The translations under genes and the position numbers were made by a program. From NCBI RefSeq assembly GCF_020400585.1, contig NZ_JAINVF010000034.1, positions 1-59,376 on the forward strand: a stretch of 59,376 bases of DNA, in the 5' to 3' direction. Origin of the DNA: Streptomyces sp. NK08204 (lineage in GTDB: Bacteria > Actinomycetota > Actinomycetes > Streptomycetales > Streptomycetaceae). Positions 51,140 to 59,376 of the stretch are shown one piece after another. The notes under the pieces were generated by a model. It saw nothing but the letters and a program-made list of their open reading frames with translations. It searched no databases and was not told where the DNA came from. Numbering within the stretch: the stretch's first letter is position 1; the number at the start of each line of letters is the position of its first letter.

Positions 51140-52690
51140 TGCTCGGCTCTGTTATTCAAGGACCGATGCAGTTGTCGAGGTGCCCGTTGTCGCTCCATGC
51201 CCGTTCTGGTGAGCAAGTTCCTTCTCTGACCATGCAGATGGTACGGGCGGGCAACCCGGGTGGTACGACGGCGATGTGGGTGAGAGACCACCTGGGCTGG
51301 CGGTGGCGTGACGAGGACTTCGCCGACTGGTACCCGCGCGACGGCCGCCCAGGGCTCTCGCCCGCCCAGCCGGCCACCGTGTGTGTGCTGCACTTCCTGC
51401 TCGGTCTGTCGGACCGGCAGGCGGCCGAGGCGGTACGCCGCCGCATCGATTTCAAGTAAGCGCTGGCCCTGGAACTGGACGATCCCAGCTTCCACCACAG
51501 CGTGCTGGCCGACTTCCAAGAGCGTCTCACCGAGCGCGGTCGCGCCGACCGTCTCCTCGACCTCGCGCTCGCGCGCCTGAAGGAGACCGGTCTCGTCCGC
51601 GAGCGCACCACCCAGCGCACGGACTCCCCCCACGTTCTGGCCGCGGTGCGCGACATGACCCGGCTGCAACTGATCACCGAGGCGGTGCGAGCCGCGCTGG
51701 AAGAGGTGACCGGCACCGCTCCGCACCTGCCCGTGACGGGGTCGGCCGCCTGCGCTGACGCACCGCCGACAACGGCGGGCTGCCGACCTCGTCTTCGCGG
51801 TCGTCTCGCCTCACGACCCGACGGCCCGCTACGCGCGCCGCGGACATGCCACCCGTTGGAAGGGGTTGGTCGCGCATGTCACCGAGAGCTGTGATCCTGA
51901 CGGCGTCAACGTGATCAAGAATGTGGCCGCCACCGACGCCACCGGCCACGACGCGAAGGCTCTGCCTGGTCTCCACACCCGGCTGAAACGCCGTGGGCTT
52001 GCTGCCCGTCGAACATCCGGTCGACGGCGGCTACACCTCCCTGATCCATCTGGAACAGGCGGCCCGCGAGCACCAGGTCACGGTCACCGGGCCACTGCCG
52101 GTCAACTCCACCCGCACCGCAAGAACGACGGCTCCGGCCGCGACGACTTCCACATCGACTTCGACCGCCGGCAGGCCAGCTGCTCGCAGGGCGAGACTGA
52201 GGGGTGCGCCCACAGCCGGGGAAGGCACGGCCCCTACCCGACCTCCTCACCCACCGCGGCACCTCTGGTCGTCGCACGGTTCACCAAGAGTCAGTGCCGC
52301 CCCTGCCCGGTCCGCACCCGCTGCACGATCACCGCCGACAGCGCCCGAACCGTGGGCTTCCCCCCGCGAGAACTCCGCGACCTGCAACTCCGAGTCCGCG
52401 CCGAGCAAAAGACACCCGAATGGCAGGCCCGCTATGCGGTCCGCTCCGGAGTGGAAGGCACCATCAACGAGTTCGCCCACGGACACGGCATGCGCCGCTG
52501 CCGCTACCGGGGACAGCAGTAAGCCCACCTACAGCACGCGTTCACAGCCATCGCCGCACACATTGAGCGCCTCAGCCGACGGCCGTCGACCGGAGAAACA
52601 CCCCCGTCCCGGCCGCCGACCGCCTTCCAAGACTTTCTGGACCAGCACGGGGTCCCCTGGCCGAGGTCCTGGCGGTCCGCCAGAGACTGA
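51140..52690 (+). pseudogene. IS1182-type transposase remnant
   Basis: The gene reads AMWVRDHLGWRWRDEDFADW, then QAAEAVRRRIDFK with TAA where the family has Tyr, and ALELDDPSFHHSVLADFQER in the same register. Later blocks appear in other registers: TRLKRRGLLPVEHPVDGGY-like, VARFTKSQCRPCPVRTRCTI, then TPEWQARYAVRSGVEGTINE and HGHGMRRCRYRGQQ, followed by another stop. One nonsense codon, at least two frameshifts and a second stop make it inactive. It lies between the secreted lipase and the DUF1963 gene. Confidence 0.85.
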
Positions 52691-52827
52691 GCAGACGACA
52701 GCAAGATCCCCGACAGAGTCAAGCTCAAGGGGTGTGATGAGACGACTGTTGCTGTGCGGGGTTGTCGGTGGCAGGCACTAACGTGCCCGCAACGTCCCGT
52801 CGATCTTTGTACGCGTGAGGAGCCATG

Positions 52828-53634
52828 ATGCCCGGAGACATACCCGACTTGCCCGCGAAGGATCTGCGCACCCTGATACCGGAGTACGCGGGCCTTGCTC
52901 GGGAAACGATCCTCCTCAACCCGGAGCCCGGCGACCCCGGCGCGCGGGAGAGCTCCTTGGGGGGCGAGTTGCTGTGGCCCGCGGACGAGCCGTGGCCGTA
53001 CTGCGCGCAGGAAGGCCACTGGACGTTCGGGTCCGACTGGCGCAATCGCACCGAGATTGTCCCGGGGGCGGTGCCGATGGTGCCGATCCTCCAGTTGTTC
53101 GCCCGGGACGTGCCGGGGTTGGAGTTCCCGGCGGGGAAGGACCTGCTGCAGCTGGTGTGGTGCGCGCTGATACATGAGCAGGATCCCGGGCCGGTGATGC
53201 CGCAACTGTACTGGCGCAACGAGGCGGAGGTCGTTGCTGGAGGGCTGCTGTCCGAGATCCCTGGGGTGAGCGAGGGGGAGTACGACGAGGACAACATGCC
53301 GGAACCGTCCACGTTGTCCCCGATTGTTGCGGAGGACTATCCGAGGTGGCTTGATCTACCCAAGGACATGTGGGACACCTGGGAACCTCGTCTCCGGCTG
53401 CCGACGGGCGGCTCCATATGGCCACCCGACTCCAACATCATCGGCACGAAGGTCGGCGGCTGGCCCGCCTGGACGCAGCCTGCCGACTGGCCGAACTGCG
53501 AAAGCGGACACCGCATGGAGCACCTATTGACCATCACCGGCGACATTCAGTTGGGCGACTGCGGTGGTGTCTATTTCTTCCATTGCCGCCAGTGCCCCGG
53601 CCTTCCGTGGGGCTGGCGCTTCGACTGCCACTGA
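52828..53634 (+). CDS. DUF1963-type (YwqG-like) protein
   Basis: A 268-residue soluble protein rich in Trp and Pro. SSLGGELLWPADEPWPYC resembles the G-G-x-P-x-x-P-x-x-x-W-P motif of DUF1963. VPMVPILQLFARDVPGLEFP and TKVGGWPAWTQPADWPNCES, where G-G-x-P would follow, are further family blocks. HLLTITGDIQLGDCGGVYFF and the final HCRQCPGLPWGW, with paired Cys, close it. The family function is unknown. Members are often near toxin/immunity or stress genes. The ATG at 52828 is preferred to 52825 because GAGGAG at 52817-52822 then has normal spacing. A hairpin directly follows the stop. Confidence 0.82.
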   Translation: MPGDIPDLPAKDLRTLIPEYAGLARETILLNPEPGDPGARESSLGGELLWPADEPWPYCAQEGHWTFGSDWRNRTEIVPGAVPMVPILQLFARDVPGLEFPAGKDLLQLVWCALIHEQDPGPVMPQLYWRNEAEVVAGGLLSEIPGVSEGEYDEDNMPEPSTLSPIVAEDYPRWLDLPKDMWDTWEPRLRLPTGGSIWPPDSNIIGTKVGGWPAWTQPADWPNCESGHRMEHLLTITGDIQLGDCGGVYFFHCRQCPGLPWGWRFDCH

Positions 53635-53636
53635 CA

Positions 53637-53658
53637 GCTGAGGTCGGCGGACCTCAGC
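53637..53658 (+). terminator. Hairpin directly after the DUF1963 gene
   Basis: GCTGAGGTC pairs with GACCTCAGC around the loop GGCG, starting two bases after the stop codon. It may instead be the end of the following IS5 remnant. The position favours termination. Confidence 0.55.
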
Positions 53659-54430
53659 GGGTGAATCGCTTTGGCGTTTGTGGTCGGCCGGGCGTGTGCG
53701 ACAGTGATGCGGTCGGATGAGTGCCAGCGGCGGTCCCGTTCCCAGCGGGCGTGGACGTCGGGCAGTGTGCTCTTGTCCGGCTTCCGGGGCGGTGTGATCG
53801 CCTGGCTGGGTGATCGCGTCTGAGACCGGGGTAGCCGTCGTCCAGGAGGACCTCCACGTCGGGAAAGTGCTGGAAGCAGCGATGCCTTCGTCGCGGGCAG
53901 CGGTCGCGTCATGCATGCGCCGGGGTCGCAGGGCATGGGTCCATAACGTTGAGCCCTGTGTGGTCGGCGATCACGGTGGCCTTCATGGTGTTCTGCTTCT
54001 TCTTGCCCGAGACGAACGCACGTCGTCCGCCGCGGGGGGCCACGGGCCGACGGACCTGGATCTCGGTGGCGTCCAGTCGGAGCTCGACACCCTCTGCCTG
54101 GGCATGGGCGAACACGTCCGCCAGCGCGCAGGCGCAGGCCAAGCCGGGCCGGTCGGGTATCGCGCAGCCCCGCTGGGCCAGGAGAGTACGTATCTCCCCG
54201 GCGGCCCGCGTGCTGGTGGAGCGGTCGACGCCGAACAGCAGTCCCAGCACGGAGTGCGGGAGATCGTGCCGCAGGTGGGTGAGGGTGGCCATCAGTCGGT
54301 CGACGAAGACGAGCTGATGCCGGGCGCCGGCGCTTGCAGCCCTTTTTTCTCTCCCCATGTCGGGCGCCGTGACGACGGCCTTCGACACTCGCCTGCCACG
54401 GCTGGGTCAACTCCTCGATCAAGGAGCTCA
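53659..54430 (-). pseudogene. IS5-type transposase remnant
   Basis: Read on the minus strand, one register holds LMATLTHLRHDLPHSVLGLL, then FGVDRSTSTRAAGEIRTLLA and EGVELRLDATEIQVRRPVAP with the first catalytic Asp, and KKKQNTMKATVIADHTG. Another register gives MHDATAARDEGIAAS with FPDVEVLLDDGYPGLRRD, and the last part reads TPPRKPDKSTLPDVHARWER and SSDRITVAHA. All blocks of an IS5-group DDE enzyme are present but distributed over frames, so it is dead. Confidence 0.8.
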
Positions 54431-54990
54431 GATAACGCTGAGAGGTACCCGTGGAGGGCTCGCCGGGGTGCCCGAGGCTGGGGCTGGCCCAGGTGGAGCG
54501 GCTGGAGCGGGAGCTGGAGTGGTCCGCTCGCGCACGGCTGGCCGGACCAGCGGTGGACCCTGGCGAGAATCAAGACGCTGATCGGCCGGCTGCTTCACGT
54601 CTCGTACACGGTCGAGGGCACCTGGCTGCTGTTGAAGCGGCACGGCTGGTCCTGGCAGCAGCCGTCCCGGCGGGCGATCGAGCGGGACGACCACGCGGTG
54701 GAGATGCATCCCGGGGTGCGTCGATCGCCTTCGAGGGCGAGGCTGGGCAGTCGATGACGCCGCCGCGGGCCAGGACTGGGCCGGGTCGGCCGCACGCCCT
54801 CGTGAGGGCCCGCGGCCGGGGAAACGGGCCGTCTGTCCATGGTGGGCATGTGCTGCTTCAAGCCGAAGTCCAGGTCGAGGCTGGTCTACGGACTGCGGGA
54901 GTACCGGGGCCGTAAGGACGAGCCGAAGGGCTTCGGACGGCGCGACTTCTGCCGCCTCCTCGTCCGGGCCCGCACCCAGCTCGGCGACCC
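54430..54990 (+). pseudogene. IS630-type transposase, 5' half
   Basis: Registers in order give RLERELEWSARARLAGPAV-like and QRWTLARIKTLIGRLLHVSY, then TVEGTWLLLKRHGWSWQQPS and RRAIERDD, the winged-helix end. EGEAGQSMTPPRARTGPGR and MVGMCCFKPKSRSRLVYGLR, then EYRGRKDEPKGFGRRDF, form the start of the DDE domain. The catalytic domain stops at about 54990, where an oppositely oriented IS5 piece begins. This implies insertion or recombination inside the gene. Confidence 0.75.
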
Positions 54991-55360
54991 GTCTTCTTCC
55001 CAGGGTCGAAACCCCGCGAGGCGTGAGTAAACGGTGGCGTCCGCCTTCACCGACTGCGAGTCCACCACGCCCCGGTCGGCTCCGGACTTCGGCCCTCAGC
55101 TGTGCGGACGGCTTCGCGCAGCCGGTCGTGCAGCTCGGCCACCAGCCCTGCATCCCGCCAGCGGGTGAAGAAGGCATACACCCATGATCACGGCGGGAAG
55201 CCGGCGGCCTCGCCCGCCACTTGATGCCGTTGTCGACGAGGTGACGCACCGTGTCGATCATCTGCCGGTGGCAGTAGCCCTCCGGACGCCCGCCCCGGCC
55301 CGCACGCCACCCCGGCGCCGGCAGCAGATCCCGCCCCAGGGCTCACTCCGCATCGCTCAT
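54990..55360 (-). pseudogene. IS5-type transposase, 5' fragment with nonsense codon
   Basis: The minus-strand ATG at 55360 begins MSDAE and is followed by TGA where the family has Trp. Later blocks are CHRQMIDTVRHLVDNGIKWR, TTGCAKPSAQLRAEV-like, and MVDSQSVKADATVYSRLAGF with the catalytic Asp region. They lie in several registers. It is truncated at the junction with the IS630 remnant. Confidence 0.75.
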
Positions 55361-55550
55361 GTCCGAGCCGTACCGCGGCCGACGCTCCGGTCGGTCGCGT
55401 TCCCGAACCGATGGGCGAGACAGTCACACCCGGAGCGGACGAACTGGACTCGGCGAACACGACCACGCGACACTTCGACAACAGGGCCTCTTGCCTCTCG
55501 CTGGATTCGACAACCGCGAGCTACCAAGAGGACGGATAGCGAACAGCCAG

Positions 55551-57113
55551 TCAGACGGAGCCGCGGGCCTTTTCGTAGTCCGGCTTCGGTATCGGACCCT
55601 TCTTCTTTTCGGCAGTAGGCAAGGTAATCAGCAGCACAGCTGCTCCGAGGAGCGCGATGACCGCGATCCAGCCCGCGCCGACGTGCATAGCATGGATAAA
55701 CGCATTATCAGCAGCCTGAGCAAGAGTGGGCCGGTGGACAGCGGTGGCGACGTGGCGGGCCTGTTCGGCGGAAACGCGCGCCTGATCCCGCACCGGACCG
55801 GGTGCACCCTCCAGCGAAGGTTCGATCGCACGGCGGTACATGATCGACATGATCGTGCCGCCCACTGCGGTTCCGATCACACTGCCGGTTTGTCGCACGG
55901 TGTTGGTGACGGCCGATCCTGCACCGGCCTGTTCCAACGGCAGGTAGCTGATCAATGCGGCCGTAACCGGGCCGATCACCATGCCGACCGAGAGACCCTG
56001 TATCAACAACAGGATCTCGATCCAGACGAGTGGAGTTCGGAGTCCGAAGAACCCGTACCCACCCATGGTCATTGCAGCTATGGTTAGCGCCGGTACGGTG
56101 ACAGCGCGTAGCGACAGGCGGTGAACCAGGCGCGAAGCGAGGGGCGCCCCCGCGAACGCGCCGAATGCGGTCGGGATATTGGCCAAACCCGCCTTCATCG
56201 GCGAGAATCCGAGCGCGCCTTGCAGGTAGAACGCGTTATAGAAGGTGACGGCGGCCACAGCGAAGAGCAGCAATCCGAGCGCCACATTGCCGCCACCGAA
56301 TGTGCGTTGAGCGAGCAGTCGCGGATCAAAGCTGGGCACCTTGACGCGCAGTTCGACGAGTACGAAAACGGCCAGCAGAACCAGACCGACAACGATCGGC
56401 ACCCAGACGTCGCTACGACTCCACACAGCCACCTGCCCCGCCCGGATCAGCCCGTAGGCCAACGCCACGAGCCCACTGATCGACAGCAACATTCCAGCGG
56501 GGTCCAGTGGCCGCAGAGTGGGGCTGCGGAAATTCGGAACCAGTACGGCGAGCCCCACCAACGCCAATGCCGCGACCGGGACATTGATCAGAAAGACCGA
56601 GCCCCACCAGAAATGATTGAGCAGGAATCCTGCCAGCACCGGGCCGGCAGCCATTCCGACACCGGCCGACGCCGAGAAAATGCCGATCGCGGCAGCCCGC
56701 GCGGGGCCAGTGAAGGTCCACATGAGGATGGCCAAGTTGGCGGGCGTGATCAGCGCGCTGCCCACTCCCATCGCGGCTCGAGCTGCAATCAGCTGGCCCG
56801 CATCGCTTGCGTACGCCGCCCACAGCGAGGACCCGGCGAAGATCACCAAACCGCTGGAAAACACAGTCCGGTGACCGAATCGATCGCCCAATGCGCCTGC
56901 AGTGAACATCAATGTCGCGAAGGCCAGAGTGTACGAACCGGTCGCCCATTGCAGCTGACCGGGATTGGCCCCCAGGCCACGGACCGGGTCTGCAAGGGTC
57001 TCCAGCGTAGTACTCAGGACAGTGTTGTCCAGCCAAATCAGCAGCGAACACAGCATAAGAACGGCAAGAATCAACTGCTGCCTGAACTTCGGCAACGTTG
57101 GAGGCACGGTCAT
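55551..57113 (-). CDS. DHA2-type MFS drug exporter (EmrB/QacA-like)
   Basis: A 520-residue, 14-helix protein. The N-terminus FRQQLILAVLMLCSLLIWLD with NTVLSTTLETLADPVRGLG matches the first helix and motif D1 (LDxTVxNVALP type). ALGDRFGHRTVFSSG is motif A, RAAMGVGSALITPANLAIL is motif B, and GPVLAGFLLNHFWWGSVFLI is the motif C region. Such proteins expel drugs or host metabolites by proton antiport. The start at 57113 (MTVPPTLPK) has GAAGG five bases upstream. An in-frame extension to 57299 crosses the promoter. Codons are less G/C-rich than in the surroundings, suggesting transfer. A strong promoter and a tandem-repeat array precede it. No regulator gene is adjacent. Confidence 0.92.
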   Translation of the reverse strand: MTVPPTLPKFRQQLILAVLMLCSLLIWLDNTVLSTTLETLADPVRGLGANPGQLQWATGSYTLAFATLMFTAGALGDRFGHRTVFSSGLVIFAGSSLWAAYASDAGQLIAARAAMGVGSALITPANLAILMWTFTGPARAAAIGIFSASAGVGMAAGPVLAGFLLNHFWWGSVFLINVPVAALALVGLAVLVPNFRSPTLRPLDPAGMLLSISGLVALAYGLIRAGQVAVWSRSDVWVPIVVGLVLLAVFVLVELRVKVPSFDPRLLAQRTFGGGNVALGLLLFAVAAVTFYNAFYLQGALGFSPMKAGLANIPTAFGAFAGAPLASRLVHRLSLRAVTVPALTIAAMTMGGYGFFGLRTPLVWIEILLLIQGLSVGMVIGPVTAALISYLPLEQAGAGSAVTNTVRQTGSVIGTAVGGTIMSIMYRRAIEPSLEGAPGPVRDQARVSAEQARHVATAVHRPTLAQAADNAFIHAMHVGAGWIAVIALLGAAVLLITLPTAEKKKGPIPKPDYEKARGSV

Positions 57114-57155
57114 GAACACCTTCGGATATCGATCGGCGGGAACCTGAACGACTGG

Positions 57156-57184
57156 ACCATAAGTAAACTCCACGACGCTGTCAA
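57156..57184 (-). promoter_or_regulatory. Sigma-70-type promoter of the DHA2 exporter
   Basis: On the minus strand TTGACA (57184-57179) and TATGGT (57161-57156) are separated by exactly 17 bases. The -10 element lies 43 bases upstream of the start codon. This is an almost consensus housekeeping promoter, so expression is probably limited by the repeats just upstream. Confidence 0.82.
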
Positions 57185-57207
57185 GCTTAGAGTTTCTCCT
57201 CAAGACT

Positions 57208-57344
57208 GTTGCGGTCGAACGGACTTTATGCCCTCCGCCGGATTTGCGGACTGAACAATTTTGTGCCCTCTGGCGGATTTGCGAGTTGAAGAATTTCATA
57301 ACTTCCGGAGGGTTGCGGCTGAGCGGATTTCATGCCCTCCAGCG
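57208..57344. repeat. Four tandem imperfect 33-35-bp repeats upstream of the exporter promoter
   Basis: Units at 57208-57240, 57241-57275, 57276-57310 and 57311-57344 share TTGCGG early, then TGAACxxATTTxATG and CCCTCCxGCG towards the end. The period is close to three to three and a half helical turns. The array starts 24 bases upstream of the -35 element. It looks like a set of binding sites for a regulator. Confidence 0.75.
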
Positions 57345-57689
57345 AGTTGTCGCACCGCGTCCTGCGATCCCAGTTCGGCGCCCACGCCACACCGCAGCTC
57401 CTGCCCGCCCAAGACTGCCGGAACACTGGCACTTACCCGACGCTTTACCGAGCACCATTTCTGTGTCACTCACCATGGCCTTCAGAACTCAGTCCCCGGC
57501 GGACCGGGTTCGGCTGTGCGAGGTCACTTGCTTCGTCGATCTTCCGTGCGGGATATTCGGCGTGCTGACCGCGGCCAGCATCGACGGAATCGCCGTACAC
57601 CAGCAGCACATGGACCGGTCCATCCCCGAGTTCCTGGGCATCCCCGCCCCGCGGTGACCTGCTGGACCACCGATTGGCCTCGGTCGAGC
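57345..57689. other. Gap between the repeat array and the sigma-factor fragment
   Basis: A short plus-strand frame (57474-57659) reads RLCEVTCFVDLPCGIFGVLT and ASIDGIAVHQQHMDRSIPEF. It has moderate codon bias and no ribosome-binding site, so it is only a possible remnant. Nothing else was supported. Confidence 0.35.
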
Positions 57690-58030
57690 CTGACGACGAT
57701 CGGGGGCGGGGGAGTCCGGGGAACGCAGCGGCCTGGTGGGCCGCCGAGCGCGGCGTCGGGCCCGGTCAGCAGTGGTTCGGGCAGCCAGGGCCCGATGCAG
57801 GACTCGCGCCGGACGCGGGCCGGTCTCAGCACGTTGTAGGACGTCCGGGCAGACAGGGGCACCAGCCAGGCCCGCAGCTCCCGCACCTTGGACAGGTCGG
57901 CGGCGGCTGCCCGCAACCAGACCCCCTGGGTCACGTCCTCGGCTTCGGCCACGGCGCCAGGATCCGGTAGCCGCCCCGAAGACCGCAGGGCGCCTCCGAC
58001 AAGGCGCCGGCCAGCTCCAACCTCAGCCTC
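57690..58030 (-). pseudogene. ECF sigma factor (SigJ/ECF41-like) fragment
   Basis: One minus-strand register reads VAEAEDVTQGVWLRAAAADL, then RAWLVPLSARTSYNVLRPAR and ESCIGPWLPEPLLTGPDAA. This is region 2 to the region 2-4 linker of SigJ-type sigma factors, where W-L-P-E-P-L is conserved. Region 4 and the C-terminal SnoaL-like extension are missing, and the N-terminal residues lie in another register. It is therefore a non-functional piece. Confidence 0.75.
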
Positions 58031-58141
58031 GTGCCCCCTGGGATCGGGGCTCGACCGCGTATCTCAGGGAACACGACCGTCGCTCCGAACGGGCCCCTGC
58101 GCCGCGCGCCGTCGTCAGTCGTACGGGTCTCGCCCTGACGT

Positions 58142-59020
58142 TCAGTCCGAGCTCACCGGCGTGGGGCCGAGCCGGTCGATGACCTTGCGCATCTCGTCCT
58201 CGTCGGCCTCGTAGACCGTCTCGCCCATGCGCGCATCGCGAGCGTGGAGCGTGTGGATGAGCGGCCCGTAAGGCGTGCCCATCTGGACCAGTGAGGCCGA
58301 GGGACCGCGGACGGCGCGCTCCGTGCCGGGGCGGGCGGTCAGATCGATGCGGTTCACGACGCCGGGCGTGACCCAGACGGTCGCCTGCTCCAGGCGCGCG
58401 ACGATCTGCAGGTGGAAGTGTCCGCACAGGATGAGCTGCACATCCGTTCCGCGGATCGCCTCCGCGAGGTCGCTGGCGTCCTGAAGACCGAGCGCCCGCT
58501 GCACCTCGACGTCCAGAGCGACCGGCGGGTGATGGAACGCCAGGACCGTGCCCAAGGGGGCCGGAGTCTTGAGGAGTTCACGGAGCCAGCCCAGTTGGTC
58601 ACCGCCCAGACGACCGTAGCCCTTGCCGGGCACGAGGGAATCCAGGGTGATCAGCCGCCATCCGCTGACAGTGCTCGCTGCTGCACGTTCCCCCGCCGGC
58701 CCCCGGTAGTGCGCTTCCGGCTGTGTGTGTCCGGTGCCCAGGACTTCGGCGAACGCAGCACGATCGTCGTGGTTGCCAGTGGTGCAGAAGACACGCGCTC
58801 CGCGCGGATGTGCGAAGCCGACAAGGAGTTCACGCGCCCGTGCGTAGGCCTCGCGGGAACCGTCGTCCGCCACGTCTCCGGTGACCAGTACGGCGTCGAT
58901 GTCGTGCACGTGTTCCAGGTCGGCCAACAGGCGGCGGAGTGCCGCGGTGCCGTCGGCGCCATCCGCGTCGGGGCCGCCCGCGCTGTCGAGATGCGTGTCG
59001 GACAGATGCAAGATCCGCAT
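58142..59020 (-). CDS. Metallophosphoesterase (CpdA/Icc-like)
   Basis: The 292-residue protein carries all calcineurin-type metal motifs: LSDTHLD (Asp8, His10), VTGDVADDG, TTGNHDDR, AFHHPPVALD and CGHFHLQ. It therefore binds two metal ions and hydrolyses phosphodiesters or related bonds. CpdA-like family members cleave cyclic AMP or other small phosphodiesters in the cytoplasm. The start ATG at 59020 yields the canonical MRILHLSDTH. No signal peptide or membrane helix is present. The gene stands alone next to a gene-poor right end. The natural substrate is not known. Confidence 0.92.
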   Translation of the reverse strand: MRILHLSDTHLDSAGGPDADGADGTAALRRLLADLEHVHDIDAVLVTGDVADDGSREAYARARELLVGFAHPRGARVFCTTGNHDDRAAFAEVLGTGHTQPEAHYRGPAGERAAASTVSGWRLITLDSLVPGKGYGRLGGDQLGWLRELLKTPAPLGTVLAFHHPPVALDVEVQRALGLQDASDLAEAIRGTDVQLILCGHFHLQIVARLEQATVWVTPGVVNRIDLTARPGTERAVRGPSASLVQMGTPYGPLIHTLHARDARMGETVYEADEDEMRKVIDRLGPTPVSSD

Positions 59021-59376
59021 CCGTTCAACCTAACCCCAGCACCGAGGCCGAGTGACGGTTCTTGTCACGACAGACATCTACTGGAACGGTGCCTGGCAGA
59101 AACTCCGCTCTCCCCGATTCCGGGGCTCTCCTCGCGTGGGCCCACACCTTCACGCAGGTCCGGGACCAACTGCCCCTATCGGCGCCAGTTCGCCGTCCCC
59201 GGCCTGGTTCGCCGCCACGCGGGCAACCTCACCGACCGGGACGTCCGTCTCTGGCGCCTCGTCGCGGTCACCGTGATTGCGGCGGAGACCGCGCTGCCGT
59301 CCGCGCTACTCATTCCCAAGCGATGCCGTACGCGGTCGTCGACGGCATCGGCATGCACGCCGCCTTCACCTGCCTC
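59021..59376. other. Right edge of the window with no recognised gene
   Basis: A plus-strand register after about 59190 reads LVRRHAGNLTDRDVRLWRLV and AVTVIAAETALPSALLIPKR with biased codons. It could be the beginning or a fragment of a gene continuing beyond the window. No start with a ribosome-binding site was seen. Confidence 0.35.

Noticed and set aside
56121..57254. A 377-codon plus-strand frame opposite the DHA2 exporter
   Set aside because: It is very rich in Gln, Arg and Glu without domain features. The exporter strand shows 14 helices and MFS motifs.
57208..57344. Possible CRISPR array
   Set aside because: The four units are directly adjacent without spacers, are imperfect, and no cas genes are in the window. 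They fit promoter-associated repeats.

Overview
The window has the very high G+C and strong G/C third-position bias of a streptomycete-type actinomycete. It also has actinobacterial hallmarks: GTG starts, a bacterial Ku protein, a SpoIIE-type phosphatase and a Tat-exported peptide. The many decayed insertion sequences, gene fragments and single frameshifts interleaved with short operons suggest a chromosome arm or another accessory region. No rRNA, tRNA or CRISPR array was recognised.

Region 1 (1-9.7 kb): mostly intact housekeeping-like accessory genes. They are an NADPH:quinone oxidoreductase, a zinc D-aminopeptidase (M55), Ku, a YihY membrane protein, a TetR repressor divergent from an alpha/beta hydrolase across a 32-bp palindrome, a small Tat-exported protein and a GNAT acetyltransferase.

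Region 2 (9.76-18.9 kb): the most interesting part. A three-gene, translationally coupled minus-strand operon encodes a class I lanthipeptide system. The order is precursor with an FxLD leader motif, then LanC cyclase, then full-length LanB dehydratase. The precursor has ten cysteines in two clusters, six of them exactly four residues apart. An unusual Cys-free C-terminal tail of about 40 residues follows. No transporter, protease or immunity gene is adjacent. Divergent to it is a GH3 (NagZ-like) lipoprotein. Next comes a two-gene operon of a cis-prenyltransferase and a DUF2236 (MpaB/latex-oxygenase-type) protein fused to EF-hands.

Region 3 (19-33 kb): a lipase-like hydrolase, then a galU 3' remnant. 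An IS21-type element follows whose terminal repeats enclose a VOC protein and its divergent MarR regulator as passengers. Beyond it are a folE with a 3' frameshift, a 4-TM membrane protein, a broken SMI1/KNR4 gene, a HAD phosphatase, a methyltransferase and fragments of IS5-, IS630- and IS256-type transposases.

Region 4 (33-50 kb): a hydrolase divergent from a WYL regulator. A second WYL regulator is divergent from a two-gene unit across a 39-bp palindrome. Two domain fusions occur here, gamma-glutamylcyclotransferase-like plus SGNH hydrolase and MJ1316-like plus 2H phosphoesterase. There are also a PAS/SpoIIE phosphatase, an A+T-richer lipoprotein, an MFS/TusA-like pair and a twice-frameshifted flavin amine oxidase.

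Region 5 (50-59.4 kb): a secreted lipase, a stack of decayed IS1182-, IS5- and IS630-type transposases and a DUF1963 protein. A lower-G+C DHA2-type exporter has a strong promoter behind four tandem 33-35-bp repeats. Last come an ECF sigma-factor fragment and a CpdA-like phosphoesterase. Family assignments rest on recognised motifs only, with no database search.
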